Source: Desulfotomaculaceae bacterium (GTDB taxonomy: Bacteria; Bacillota; Desulfotomaculia; Desulfotomaculales; Pelotomaculaceae). From it: DNA of 45,018 nt. The translations under genes were made by a program, and so were the position numbers. The first letter of the stretch is position 1, and every line of letters begins with the position of its first letter. The DNA lies in assembly GCA_028696455.1 (NCBI GenBank), contig JAQVGZ010000012.1, positions 1 to 45,018 on the forward strand, read 5' to 3'. Shown piece after piece: positions 34,215 to 42,574 of this stretch. The notes under the pieces were generated by a model. That model saw nothing but the letters and a program-made list of their open reading frames with translations. It did not search any database and was not told where the DNA came from.

Positions 34215-35558
34215 ATGGCATTTTGCTTATTTAAATTCTTTATAGTACTGTTACTGGCGTACGCTATTGTACCAACAATTATTATACGCCTTGGCAATAT
34301 TGGCATTCTCTCCCGCGCTCCCAGAGGGGAAGGCAGAATTGTCCTTACTTTTGACGACGGACCGGACCCCCGCTATACCCCCCGGGTGCTGGAAATCCTG
34401 GCCCGCTATCAGGTCAAGGCCTGTTTTTTTGTAGTCGGCGCCAAGGCCAAATCTTACCCGGATATAATTAAGCAAATTGCCCTGGCCGGTCATGAGATTG
34501 GCAATCATGGCTTCCGGCACCTGGCCGCCTGGCTGACAGGGCCACGTGCAACAGCAAGTGAGAATATAGCAACCAGCCGTGTTATTGAAGAGATCACGGG
34601 ACAAAAGCCGCGCTTTTACCGCCCGCCCTGGGGACTTTTTAATTTGTATTCACTCTGGTTTTTTTGGAGCAAGGGCTTAGAGGTCGCCCTCTGGACCTAC
34701 TTTAGTTGGGATTGGACTAAACATGCCACCCCGGAAAGCATTACCCGCAAGGTACTGAGCAGAATCAAGGATGGGGTTATTCTAATACTCCATGACAGCG
34801 GCTCCGGCCCGGGCGCCGCGCCAGACGGGCCGGCAAAAATGTTGGCGGCGCTGCCGCGCATCCTGGAGGAGGTGAAAAACCGCGACCTGCGGGTGGTTCC
34901 TCTTAAGGAGGTTGCGATAAAAAAGGGCAACCGACCCACTTATAAAAGATTAGCTTTATTAGTGTGGGGTTTGATAGATCGGCTAATTCGTCGTTTGTCC
35001 GGGATCAAAGACCTGGACAGTGGAAGCAAATCTATTTGGCGACTGGCACTTCGCCGCTACCGGGGCCAGGAATGGACTATGAAGGATGGTTCAGCCCTGC
35101 GTGAAGGAGATTATTACCTTGAGATCCATATCAACAATGATCGTTTATTATCCCTGATAAACCAGAACATGTCAGTTGAACGGATGAGTATAATTGCCAT
35201 GCGTGAAATTCGTAACGGTCTGCCGGAATTAGCTGAATTGATGAGGCACGACCAGCGTTACAGTATGGCCAAGATATTGCTGGGAATCACAATTCTACAC
35301 CGCGGATCAGAACGATTTGGTTTTACAGCATATGACTTAAAACCAGGCCTTTTTCGCTTTGTGTCAGGCTGTTATGAAAAAATGCTCCTTGCCCTTTTTC
35401 ATCCGGGGGGATTAAAAAATTTAAAACGCTATCGCAATGAACTTTCACCGAAATATGTCGTAATGACTAGGCAGGAAATCATGCGTCGCTACCATCCCGA
35501 CTGCAATCCAGAACGTAATAGCGCCACGTGTTTGGGCGTGGCGCATAAAGCCAATTAA
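34215..35558 (+). CDS. Polysaccharide deacetylase (NodB) with C-terminal YkoP-like domain
   Basis: A 447-residue protein: an N-terminal membrane helix, then a NodB-type deacetylase domain (about 40-240), then a YkoP-like region (about 270-430). The NodB motifs are TFDDGPD (catalytic base and metal), GNHGFRH (metal ligands), RPPWG, WDW and LILHD. Such enzymes remove acetyl groups from cell wall or exopolysaccharide sugars outside the membrane. The C-terminal region with WRLALRRYRGQEW, LEIHINNDRL and FHPGGLK resembles Bacillus YkoP; its role is unknown. ATG 34215 follows GGAG; an upstream ATG at 34188 lacks a ribosome binding site. Confidence 0.86.
   Translation: MAFCLFKFFIVLLLAYAIVPTIIIRLGNIGILSRAPRGEGRIVLTFDDGPDPRYTPRVLEILARYQVKACFFVVGAKAKSYPDIIKQIALAGHEIGNHGFRHLAAWLTGPRATASENIATSRVIEEITGQKPRFYRPPWGLFNLYSLWFFWSKGLEVALWTYFSWDWTKHATPESITRKVLSRIKDGVILILHDSGSGPGAAPDGPAKMLAALPRILEEVKNRDLRVVPLKEVAIKKGNRPTYKRLALLVWGLIDRLIRRLSGIKDLDSGSKSIWRLALRRYRGQEWTMKDGSALREGDYYLEIHINNDRLLSLINQNMSVERMSIIAMREIRNGLPELAELMRHDQRYSMAKILLGITILHRGSERFGFTAYDLKPGLFRFVSGCYEKMLLALFHPGGLKNLKRYRNELSPKYVVMTRQEIMRRYHPDCNPERNSATCLGVAHKAN
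35521..35544 (+). repeat. Perfect hairpin overlapping the 3' end of the deacetylase gene
   Basis: GCGCCACG and CGTGGCGC form an 8-bp stem around an 8-base loop, inside the last codons of the deacetylase gene. No T-run follows in either direction, so it is not a standard terminator; it may stabilise the mRNA end between two convergent genes. Confidence 0.5.
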
Positions 35559-35624
35559 AATTATATCCATTAAGCATCACTGACTGGTCAGCCTGCCCTC
35601 ATTCGATTTTCCATAGGCCTTGAT

Positions 35625-36764
35625 TTACTTAATATTCCTGGGTTTTTCAGCAACATTAATATTTATCGCGTAAAGCTGGCGGTTGCGCACAACCATCATC
35701 CCTACCTTGCTCCCTACTGGAACGTTCTTGATAGCAGCCACCAGTTCGTCGTCATTGTTGATTTTGACACCGTTAAACTCAACAATTACATCCCACATTC
35801 TCAGGCCTGCCTTCTGGGCTGGGCTACCGTTAACTACACCTGCTACTGCAGCCCCCTCTACCTGGCTAAGGCCAAGATAACGGGCAATTTCCTCATCAAC
35901 CGGCCTGACCTGTACACCTATCCAGGGCCGGGGTTCATTTTGGCCGCTTTTCAGATCCTCAAGCACTCGCTGGACCGTGCTTGTAGGTATAGCAAAGCCT
36001 ATTCCCTGAGCCTCGGCGCTAATTGCCGTATTGATCCCAATTACCTCGCCCTGTAAATTCAATAGTGGCCCGCCACTGTTGCCCGGATTGATAGAAGCAT
36101 CGGTCTGAAGCAGGTTTTCATACTGACGGTCTCCAATAATAACCGGGCGGCCTTTGGCACTGATGACCCCGGTCGTAACTGTATGATCCAAACCGTAGGG
36201 GTTGCCAATGGCAATGACCCAGTTTCCTACCCTGATCTGATCCGAATTGCCCAGATTTAAAAAAGGCAGCTCAGCTTGCGCGTTGATCTTTAACAAGGCC
36301 AGATCCAGGTCATAATCAGCTCCGGTAACACTGGCTTCAAACGTATTCTCATAACCGGAAACGGTTACGGAAATTTGCTCAGCGCCATCAATAACGTGTT
36401 CATTGGTTAAAATGTAGCCGTCACTTGAAATTAGAAAACCAGAGCCAAGTCCTTCTTCGTGCTGCCTTTGATCATAAGGCTGGCCAAAAAACTGGCGAAA
36501 AAACGGATCACTAAAAAAAGGATCCGATTCCTGGGCAGAACTTACTTTTTGGGTGGATATTTTGACCACGGCCGTACTTGAGTTGGAAACCACATCTGCA
36601 ACAGTGTCAGGGCCTACTCCCGGAAGCGAATAAGAATTGGCCGCTAACCCTGGCTGATCACCCTGGTTACTTGATTGATTATTGCAGCCCGCGATGAATA
36701 TAATCCCGGTAGTTAAAACCGCAATGGTCATGTATAACAATAAACGCCGCCATTTGGTAAACAT
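35625..36764 (-). CDS. htrA: HtrA/DegP-type serine protease with one PDZ domain (lipoprotein)
   Basis: A 379-residue extracytoplasmic quality-control protease (S1C family). The signal region ends in IIFIAGC, a lipobox, so it is probably lipid-anchored. The trypsin domain has the triad in ILTNEHVIDG (H), YDLDLALLKI (D) and NPGNSGGPLL (S); one PDZ domain follows with GSPAQKAGLRMWDVIVEFNG. ATG 36764 follows GAGGAGTG. A palindromic sequence with TATAAT precedes it. Confidence 0.93.
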   Translation of the reverse strand: MFTKWRRLLLYMTIAVLTTGIIFIAGCNNQSSNQGDQPGLAANSYSLPGVGPDTVADVVSNSSTAVVKISTQKVSSAQESDPFFSDPFFRQFFGQPYDQRQHEEGLGSGFLISSDGYILTNEHVIDGAEQISVTVSGYENTFEASVTGADYDLDLALLKINAQAELPFLNLGNSDQIRVGNWVIAIGNPYGLDHTVTTGVISAKGRPVIIGDRQYENLLQTDASINPGNSGGPLLNLQGEVIGINTAISAEAQGIGFAIPTSTVQRVLEDLKSGQNEPRPWIGVQVRPVDEEIARYLGLSQVEGAAVAGVVNGSPAQKAGLRMWDVIVEFNGVKINNDDELVAAIKNVPVGSKVGMMVVRNRQLYAININVAEKPRNIK

Positions 36765-36785
36765 TATTTCACTCCTCAACTTTTC

Positions 36786-36816
36786 TTACTATTATAACAG
36801 AAAAATGTTATAGTAA
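36786..36816 (-). promoter_or_regulatory. Palindrome containing the -10 of htrA
   Basis: TTACTAT-ATAACA and TGTTATAGTAA form an 11-bp inverted repeat with one bulged base and a six-base centre. On the minus strand the proximal arm includes TATAAT, about 22-27 bp before the htrA start. It could be an operator, or a hairpin in a transcript from further upstream. Confidence 0.5.
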
Positions 36817-36879
36817 AAAAAAGTCGCTATAACTATTGGTAACTTATAATATCTTGTAAATAAGCAATAAACTATTCGC

Positions 36880-37806
36880 TTATTTTAAAAATCCCCGCAA
36901 AATAGTTTCCTCGGCCTCCGATTCTGAAAGCCCCATAGTCATTAGTTTGGTCAGTTGCTCACCGGCAATTTTTCCAATAGCAGCCTCATGGACCAACTGA
37001 GCATCTGCATGGTTGGCGGCAATCTCCGGAATTGAACGAATTTGGGCCTGATGCATAATAATCGCGTCACATTGCACATGCGCACGGCACCGGTTCATCC
37101 CAACAGCAACCGGGTAAAAGATCTGCCGGGAGTTATCTCGGCCTACAGAGCGGGAAATAATCCGGGCAGAAGAGTCCCTCCCCAGTAGTTCAACGATTAT
37201 CTTAGATTCTGCATACTGATCGCCGTCAGTAAGCATGCGCTCAGTAACAAGCAGGTGGGCATTTTTATACAGGCGCGCCTCAGTGTCCCGCTTAGTGTCG
37301 TCGACACCGCTTATTTGCACCAATTCCATCTCTGCATAGCCATCTTCTTCAATCTCGACCACGGTCTTAGGGTTAAGTATTTTTTTACCATGGCTATCAC
37401 CCTCACCATAATGCTTTTCCACATAACGCATACGTGCACCCTTGCGGACGATAAAATTATGTATGCCATCGTGCCTGGAATTTTTATCGCCTGGGTTGTG
37501 GATACCGCAGCCGGCAACGATCAATACATCTGCTCCCGCGCCAATATCAAAACTATTATATACCATATCCTCTAAACCTTCGGCCGTCAGAATAACCGGT
37601 ATATGCACACTTTCCCCTCTGGCGCCGGGCTTGACGATAACATCAATACCTGGCTTGTCTGTCTTGGGGATAATTTCGATATTAGCCGTTGAGTTGCGGA
37701 TTATACCTTCGCCGTTTTTGCGGATATTGTAGGCTCCCTGTGGCATATCGTGCATTCCGGCAACAGTTTGCAGAATATGTTTATCTATAGCATTCAGCAA
37801 CTTCAT
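36880..37806 (-). CDS. sufB: SufB/SufD family Fe-S cluster assembly scaffold (SmsB-like)
   Basis: A 308-residue SufB/SufD-type beta-helix protein, much shorter than classical SufB (~470). It has the N-terminal MHDMPQGAYNIRKNGEG, a beta-helical core with VAGCGIHNPG and RYVEKHYGEGD, and a C-terminal ISRSVGRDNSRQIF, CRAHVQCDAIIM and AIGKIAGEQLTKLMTMGLSE. It pairs with the adjacent SufC-like ATPase as the two-gene SmsCB-like minimal SUF system known from anaerobes and archaea. I use ATG 37806 (GGGA upstream); ATG 37830 is an alternative. The gene overlaps the sufC end. No sufS or sufU is nearby. Confidence 0.9.
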   Translation of the reverse strand: MKLLNAIDKHILQTVAGMHDMPQGAYNIRKNGEGIIRNSTANIEIIPKTDKPGIDVIVKPGARGESVHIPVILTAEGLEDMVYNSFDIGAGADVLIVAGCGIHNPGDKNSRHDGIHNFIVRKGARMRYVEKHYGEGDSHGKKILNPKTVVEIEEDGYAEMELVQISGVDDTKRDTEARLYKNAHLLVTERMLTDGDQYAESKIIVELLGRDSSARIISRSVGRDNSRQIFYPVAVGMNRCRAHVQCDAIIMHQAQIRSIPEIAANHADAQLVHEAAIGKIAGEQLTKLMTMGLSESEAEETILRGFLK

Positions 37807-38533
37807 CAGTCCCTTCAGTGCATTCATCACAGTTAATGCAGCTTACTTCTTCCATAATTAGAGGCCAGATGTTAGCCCTCTTGCCTTTTTCTACAATCCT
37901 TCCATCAGCTATTAGAATAATCTCATCAGCTATACTCAATATCCTTTCCTGGTGTGATATCAGAATCATCGTTGTATCAAATTTTTCATTGATTTTTTGG
38001 AAAGTCTCTGTTAACCGGCTAAAGCTCCACAGGTCAATACCCGCCTCCGGTTCGTCATAAATGGCTAACTTAAGCTTTCTGGCCAGCAGGCTGGCGATCT
38101 CAATCCGCTTCAGTTCGCCACCGGAAAGGCTAAAATCCACCTCACGGTCAATGTAGTCCTGTGGACAAAGCCCGACATCAAGGAGCAGGTTATATTCTTT
38201 TACTTGTTTACCTTTTCCTGCGGCAAGTTGTAATAGTTCCCCTACTGTCAGGCCTTTAAAGCGGGGGGGTTGCTGGAACGCGTATCCTATTCCCAGGCGT
38301 GCCCGCTCAGTAACCCCAAGCTCAGTAATGTCTACGCCGTCCAGAACAATGCTGCCGGTAGTCGCCTGGTAAATTCCCATGATTACTTTTGCCAGTGAGG
38401 ATTTGCCACCACCGTTCGGTCCGGTAAAAACATAAAACATATGATCTTCCAAGACAAGATTAATATCCTTGAGGATCTCTACGGGGCCTTTATCCCCTTC
38501 AAGGGTTAAGGAAAGATTCTTAATTTCTAGCAA
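37781..38533 (-). CDS. sufC: Fe-S assembly ATPase SufC (SmsC-like)
   Basis: A 250-residue ABC-type ATPase of the SUF system. It has Walker A in TGPNGGGKSSLAKVIMGIY, the signature SLSGGELKRIEIAS, Walker B in LKLAIYDEPEAGID (SufC often has EPE/DEPxxGLD), and the H-loop in ILISHQER. The C-terminal tail carries a CX2CX2CX9C pattern (SCINCDECTEGTDEVAEC) that could bind a metal or cluster. The start is TTG 38533 with GAGGGAGTG upstream. An extended -10 promoter, TGGTATAAT, lies at 38566-38574. Confidence 0.92.
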   Translation of the reverse strand: MLEIKNLSLTLEGDKGPVEILKDINLVLEDHMFYVFTGPNGGGKSSLAKVIMGIYQATTGSIVLDGVDITELGVTERARLGIGYAFQQPPRFKGLTVGELLQLAAGKGKQVKEYNLLLDVGLCPQDYIDREVDFSLSGGELKRIEIASLLARKLKLAIYDEPEAGIDLWSFSRLTETFQKINEKFDTTMILISHQERILSIADEIILIADGRIVEKGKRANIWPLIMEEVSCINCDECTEGTDEVAECYR

Positions 38534-38565
38534 TGTTCAACACTCCCTCTTATACAACTGATCTG

Positions 38566-38574
38566 ATTATACCA
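38566..38574 (-). promoter_or_regulatory. Extended -10 promoter of sufCB
   Basis: TGGTATAAT on the minus strand is a perfect extended -10, about 33 bp before the sufC start codon; the -35 is weak (TTGCGA at a 19-bp spacing). Confidence 0.6.
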
Positions 38575-38626
38575 TAAACAGTAGTATTCTTCGCAAAACA
38601 AGGCTATGTAAGACATGCTGCTGCAA

Positions 38627-38700
38627 GATTGTCTAAAAACAGATCAAGGACCGGACAGCCAGAATTATAGGTGACAATATCTGGCTTCCGGCCCCTGAAG
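38627..38700 (-). terminator. Terminator candidate after the Fe-S oxidoreductase
   Basis: GGACCGG and CCGGCCCC, with inner CCAGA/TCTGG arms, form a long GC-rich hairpin at about 38651-38697; on the minus strand it is followed by TTGATCTGTTTTTAG. It closes the preceding transcription unit before the sufC promoter. Confidence 0.6.
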
Positions 38701-38711
38701 GTTGTTATTTA

Positions 38712-40766
38712 TTAGTTATTTGAAATTGAATTGGCTACCAGCTCAGCCACGTCATACACCTTAACCTGCTCCGATGCCTCTTTGTCTTTCAAGCCATCTT
38801 CCAGCATCGTCAAACAGAACGGACAGTTGCTGATAATAGCCTGAGGATTCAGTTCCAGAGCCTGTTCTGTACGAGCTACGTTGATGCGCTGCCCAATGTC
38901 CTCTTCAAGCCACATGCGACCGCCGCCCGCCCCGCAGCAGAACCCTTTCTGCTTTGAGTTAGCCATTTCCACCAGGGAAACATCCTTTACTGCGGCGATA
39001 ACGTTTCTGGGAGCTTCATATTCTTCATTGTAGCGCCCAAGATAACAGGAATCATGATAGGTTACTTTTAATTTTTCCTTAAGCGCGCCCGGTCTAATCT
39101 TACCGGCTTTGATCAACTGGTCAATTAACTGGGTATGGTGGATAACCTCAAAATCACCGTCAAGCTGCTTGTAATCTGTTTTAAGCGTTGTAAAGCAGTG
39201 CGGACAGGTAGTAACGATCTTCTTAACCCCATAGCCCTTAAAGGTCTCAATATTTTCCTCGGCGAGACTCTGGAACAGGTACTCATTACCTAAGCGGCGT
39301 GCTGAGTCGCCGCAGCATTTTTCCTCAGTGCCCAGGATGCCGAAACTTACGCCAGCCTCATTAAAGACATTAACCAGGGCTGTAGATACTTTCTTAATCC
39401 TGTCGTCAAAGGATCCGGCGCAGCCGACATATAAGAGGTACTCAACTTCTGACGGATCGTCCAGTTCACCAAGGATTTTAACGTCCAGGCCCTCAGTCCA
39501 GTTAGCGCGGTCAGCCCAACCGATACCCCAGGGGTTCGAGTTTCTCTCCATATTGGTAAAGGTCAGCTGAGCCTCGGCAGGGAAGTCACTTTCATCCAGA
39601 ACGTACGCCCGCCTGAGCTGAACGATTTTATTCGCATGCTCGTTCATATTGGGGCACTGTTCCCGGCAGGCCCGGCAAGTGGTGCAAGCCCAAATGGCAT
39701 GCTCGTCAATTACTTCACCAAGCAATTTCTTGGCATCATCATCGTCTTCCGACTTGTGCTCCTGCTCACCAAATACTACATGACCGTCAGCCATTATGAT
39801 CCGGGGCTCGCCAGGCACGATCTCTTCCAGGTGCTCCTTGATTTCAGCCAGCAGTTTCTTCGGTGAAAGGGGCTTGCCGGTCAAAAAGGCCGGGCAGTTA
39901 ATCTGACAGCGGCCACACTCGGCACAGGCATAGCAGTCCAGCAAGTCTTTCCAGGTGAAGTCCGCCAGTTTATTAACACCAAAAGTTTCTCTTTCTTCAT
40001 CCTCAAAGTCGATCTTCTCCAGCGGCTCAATTTTATTGTCTAAATACCGGAAGATAATATTGGGCACCGCCGCCATTGGGTGAACCAATGGGGAGTAACG
40101 CGGGGTACCGATAATGACAAAGGCAGCCACTATATGTACCCACCAAAAGATGTTGGAGAGTTTGATGGCCGTGACCGGATCCACTCCGGAAAAAATTAAG
40201 GCAACTATTTGACTAAACGGCGCTAGACCTAACCGCCATTGGTCAAAATATTCAGGAGACCCGACGATCCTAAACCCGTAAGTAAGGAAGTACGCGATAC
40301 AAATCAGGCTAAGGTCGGAAATTAGAAAAACAATAAACCTTTCTTGTTCCCAGGTCCCTACGTCCAGGCGGGGGATCTTTTGAATATAACGCCGGACAGC
40401 TGACCATAAGATTCCAAATAAAAGCAAGAATGCACCAATATCAGTAATTAAGTAAAAGTACGGTGATCCAAAAATAACCAGACCTATAACTTTTTCCAAC
40501 ACTAGATGAACCGCGCCAATTACAAAGAAAACTACACCAATGACAATAGGAAGGTGCATCAGAGCCGCACCCGGCTCTCTGGCAATTTTGCGCTGACAAT
40601 CATAGCGGGTGATAAACCCGATGAGGCGTTCGGCCAGACGGTCGGTACGTTCAACTGGGCGGCCTATTCTAACCCTGTTATAAAGCTTGGCTGCCCCCAT
40701 GGTCATAAAGAAAAGCGCTACTACTAAAAGTAAAATAAAAATTACGATGCCTGTAGTACTGAGCAT
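38712..40766 (-). CDS. Membrane-bound Fe-S oxidoreductase, HdrD/DUF224 type (EMO-like)
   Basis: A 684-residue protein with three parts. The N-terminus has about five to six membrane helices in a NarI-like arrangement (about 1-235). Next are two 4Fe-4S motifs, CYACAECGRCQINCP and CTTCRACREQCP. Last is a heterodisulfide-reductase-D-like region with two CCG domains (EKCCGDSARRLGN, TCPHCFTT, YHDSCYLGR, FCCGAGGGRMW, NCPFCLTM). This build matches ETF:menaquinone oxidoreductases (EMO) of syntrophic fatty-acid oxidisers, which pass electrons from ETF to quinone; no etf gene is in the window. ATG 40766 follows AAGGGGGAGTG. A terminator-like leader lies just upstream. Confidence 0.85.
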   Translation of the reverse strand: MLSTTGIVIFILLLVVALFFMTMGAAKLYNRVRIGRPVERTDRLAERLIGFITRYDCQRKIAREPGAALMHLPIVIGVVFFVIGAVHLVLEKVIGLVIFGSPYFYLITDIGAFLLLFGILWSAVRRYIQKIPRLDVGTWEQERFIVFLISDLSLICIAYFLTYGFRIVGSPEYFDQWRLGLAPFSQIVALIFSGVDPVTAIKLSNIFWWVHIVAAFVIIGTPRYSPLVHPMAAVPNIIFRYLDNKIEPLEKIDFEDEERETFGVNKLADFTWKDLLDCYACAECGRCQINCPAFLTGKPLSPKKLLAEIKEHLEEIVPGEPRIIMADGHVVFGEQEHKSEDDDDAKKLLGEVIDEHAIWACTTCRACREQCPNMNEHANKIVQLRRAYVLDESDFPAEAQLTFTNMERNSNPWGIGWADRANWTEGLDVKILGELDDPSEVEYLLYVGCAGSFDDRIKKVSTALVNVFNEAGVSFGILGTEEKCCGDSARRLGNEYLFQSLAEENIETFKGYGVKKIVTTCPHCFTTLKTDYKQLDGDFEVIHHTQLIDQLIKAGKIRPGALKEKLKVTYHDSCYLGRYNEEYEAPRNVIAAVKDVSLVEMANSKQKGFCCGAGGGRMWLEEDIGQRINVARTEQALELNPQAIISNCPFCLTMLEDGLKDKEASEQVKVYDVAELVANSISNN

Positions 40767-40813
40767 TCCACACTCCCCCTTCATGAATAAAATTTTTACT
40801 GCCCAAAAGAAAA

Positions 40814-40862
40814 CAAAAAACCCCGAGGTCCTCTTCTCATGAGAAAAAAGACCTTCGCGGCC
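40814..40862 (-). terminator. Attenuator hairpin upstream of the Fe-S oxidoreductase
   Basis: On the minus strand CCGCGAAGGTC and GACCTCGGGG pair with small defects around an inner TTCTCATGAGAA palindrome, then six T residues. It lies between a strong promoter and the oxidoreductase gene, so it probably regulates read-through. AAGACCT earlier in the leader (40922-40928) can pair with the left arm (AGGTCTT) and so compete with the terminator. Confidence 0.7.
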
Positions 40863-40938
40863 CGATCTTTAGCTTATCTTCACCACCCCTCTCGTGGCAG
40901 GTAATTGTCCGCACTTCAAGCAGGTCTTCCTTGCTCAT
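40837..40938 (-). CDS. Possible 33-codon leader peptide upstream of the Fe-S oxidoreductase
   Basis: ATG at 40938 opens MSKEDLLEVRTITCHERGG and continues to a TGA at 40837-40839, which lies in the loop of the attenuator hairpin. The codons look protein-like, and the start falls about 20 bp after the predicted transcription start, but the ribosome binding site is weak (GAAGTGAAG). Translation to the stop would place a ribosome on the terminator. It could be a regulatory leader peptide, a small protein, or chance. I do not recognise the sequence. Confidence 0.35.
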   Translation of the reverse strand: MSKEDLLEVRTITCHERGGEDKLKIGPRRSFFS

Positions 40939-40962
40939 TATCTTCACTTCGCTAAAAACTTT

Positions 40963-40991
40963 ATCATACTTTTACTACCCTGTCCATACAA
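40963..40991 (-). promoter_or_regulatory. Strong promoter of the leader and Fe-S oxidoreductase
   Basis: TTGTAT (40986-40991), exactly 17 bases, TATGAT (40963-40968) on the minus strand. No other promoter is visible between the attenuator and the oxidoreductase start, so the gene appears to depend on read-through. Confidence 0.75.
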
Positions 40992-41037
40992 ACTTTGTTT
41001 TTTAAAGCCTTAATACGCCCCCTGCTGCCAGGTTAAG

Positions 41038-42462
41038 TCATATTCTCCTGATTTGGCCTGATGGCGGTTTTGTAGTATGAGACGTGCCCCCTACAATTAG
41101 CTGTTTTATAGCCAGCGTTGGCTGCGCGTCGCTTACCGGGGCCCCCTGGCCATCCTTGCCGCAGGTACCAATAGTGAATCCTAAATCGCTCCCGACTTGC
41201 TCAACAACGCGCAACACCTCCGGCCCGTTTCCGGTCAGCGTGGCGCCACGCACCATCGTGCCTATCTCACCGTCTTTTATTAAATAACCTTCGGCCACGT
41301 CAAAGACAAAATCCCCGGTTGTGGTATTAACCTGGCCACCCCCCATTTTCTTAACCAGCAGGCCTTCTTTTGTGTCCTTGATAATTCTTTCCGGATCCAG
41401 CTTGCCGGGGGCAATAAAGGTGTTGCCCATCCGCGGAATAGGTTTGTGCTGGTAGGACTCCCGCCGCCCGTGGCCATTTGACGCCCTTCGCTCTTTCATA
41501 GCCGTAAGCCGGTCGTACAGGTAGTCCGTTAGCTCGCCGTTTTTGATTAACTCTACCCTGCGTGCCGGAACCCCCTCATCGTCAAAACGATAAGAGCCAT
41601 AGCGGTCATGTAAAGTAGCGTCATCTACTACAGTCACTTCCCGTGAAGCCACCTGCTGACCCTTTTTTCCACCATATACAGACAGGCCTTTTTGCGCCAG
41701 ATCAGCCTCCAGCCCGTGGCCGCAGGCTTCATGGACCATAGTGCCCCCTGCCTCACCGGCCATCACTACAGGCATCTTGCCTGCCGGCGCGGGCTTTGCC
41801 TGCAGCATCAGGACTGACCGGCGCGCCGCTTCCGCTGCAACCTGCTCGGGCGGGCAGCGGTCGAATAGCTCAAAGCCGCATAAGCTGCCGGCCGCCTCAA
41901 AACCGGTTTGGATAACAGCGCCTGCCCCTGCCACCGCCTGTACCGACAAGCGCGTGCGGATGCGCTCGTCCTCAACAAAAACTCCTTCACTATTTGCCAC
42001 AGTGACTTTTTGCACCACGTCCGCATAGCCAACAATGACCTGCTTAATTTGAGCAGGGTCAACTGCCCGCGCGGTGCGATCCGCTGCCGCAACTACAGCA
42101 ACCTTTTGCTCAGTGGAAACATCATCCGGACGCTCTTTATACGTAAAGTCAACCAATGGCTTCGCTCCGGTAAAATTCAGGCTAACCTCTTTCCTAGTGC
42201 CATGCGCCGCGTGGCTGACAATCCTGGCTGCTTCAACCAGGCCTTTGCGGGTTAAATCATTAGTATAGGCATAAGCTGTTGTGTCACCAGAAATAACCCT
42301 GATTCCTGCGCCGGTATCCACACCCGATTGCACCCGCTCGATCTTACCCGCCTCACAAATGATACCGGTAGTTCTTTTCTCTTCGATAAAAATATCGGCG
42401 AAATCGCCACCATTAGCCGTCGCCACATCCAGCACTTCTTTAAGAGTAGGTTGTTCAAACAA
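41038..42462 (-). CDS. tldD: TldD family metalloprotease
   Basis: A 474-residue TldD/PmbA-type zinc protease. The metal-binding HEACGHGLEAD near residue 246 is intact; the conserved C-terminal GGGQVNTTTGDFVFDVAEGY and LRVVEQVGSDLGF are present. TldD usually works with TldE on unfolded peptides or natural-product precursors; no partner is in the window. The start is TTG 42462 with GGGGG seven bases upstream; the ATG at 42489 includes the ribosome binding site in its reading frame. Confidence 0.93.
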   Translation of the reverse strand: MFEQPTLKEVLDVATANGGDFADIFIEEKRTTGIICEAGKIERVQSGVDTGAGIRVISGDTTAYAYTNDLTRKGLVEAARIVSHAAHGTRKEVSLNFTGAKPLVDFTYKERPDDVSTEQKVAVVAAADRTARAVDPAQIKQVIVGYADVVQKVTVANSEGVFVEDERIRTRLSVQAVAGAGAVIQTGFEAAGSLCGFELFDRCPPEQVAAEAARRSVLMLQAKPAPAGKMPVVMAGEAGGTMVHEACGHGLEADLAQKGLSVYGGKKGQQVASREVTVVDDATLHDRYGSYRFDDEGVPARRVELIKNGELTDYLYDRLTAMKERRASNGHGRRESYQHKPIPRMGNTFIAPGKLDPERIIKDTKEGLLVKKMGGGQVNTTTGDFVFDVAEGYLIKDGEIGTMVRGATLTGNGPEVLRVVEQVGSDLGFTIGTCGKDGQGAPVSDAQPTLAIKQLIVGGTSHTTKPPSGQIRRI

Positions 42463-42574
42463 AAGCAAACCCCCTTTAAAATTGAACAAGAATTATTTGC
42501 ATTGAGCGGATTTCTGTTGTTATAGTAGGCTAACCGTTTAATCCTTAAATATTCTACGAGAACCATACCCATTA

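Noticed and set aside
40814-40991. T-box riboswitch upstream of the Fe-S oxidoreductase
   Set aside because: GGGTGG and CCGCG occur, but they are separated by about 22 bases instead of adjacent. The leader is too short for a specifier stem and the gene is not an amino acid gene.
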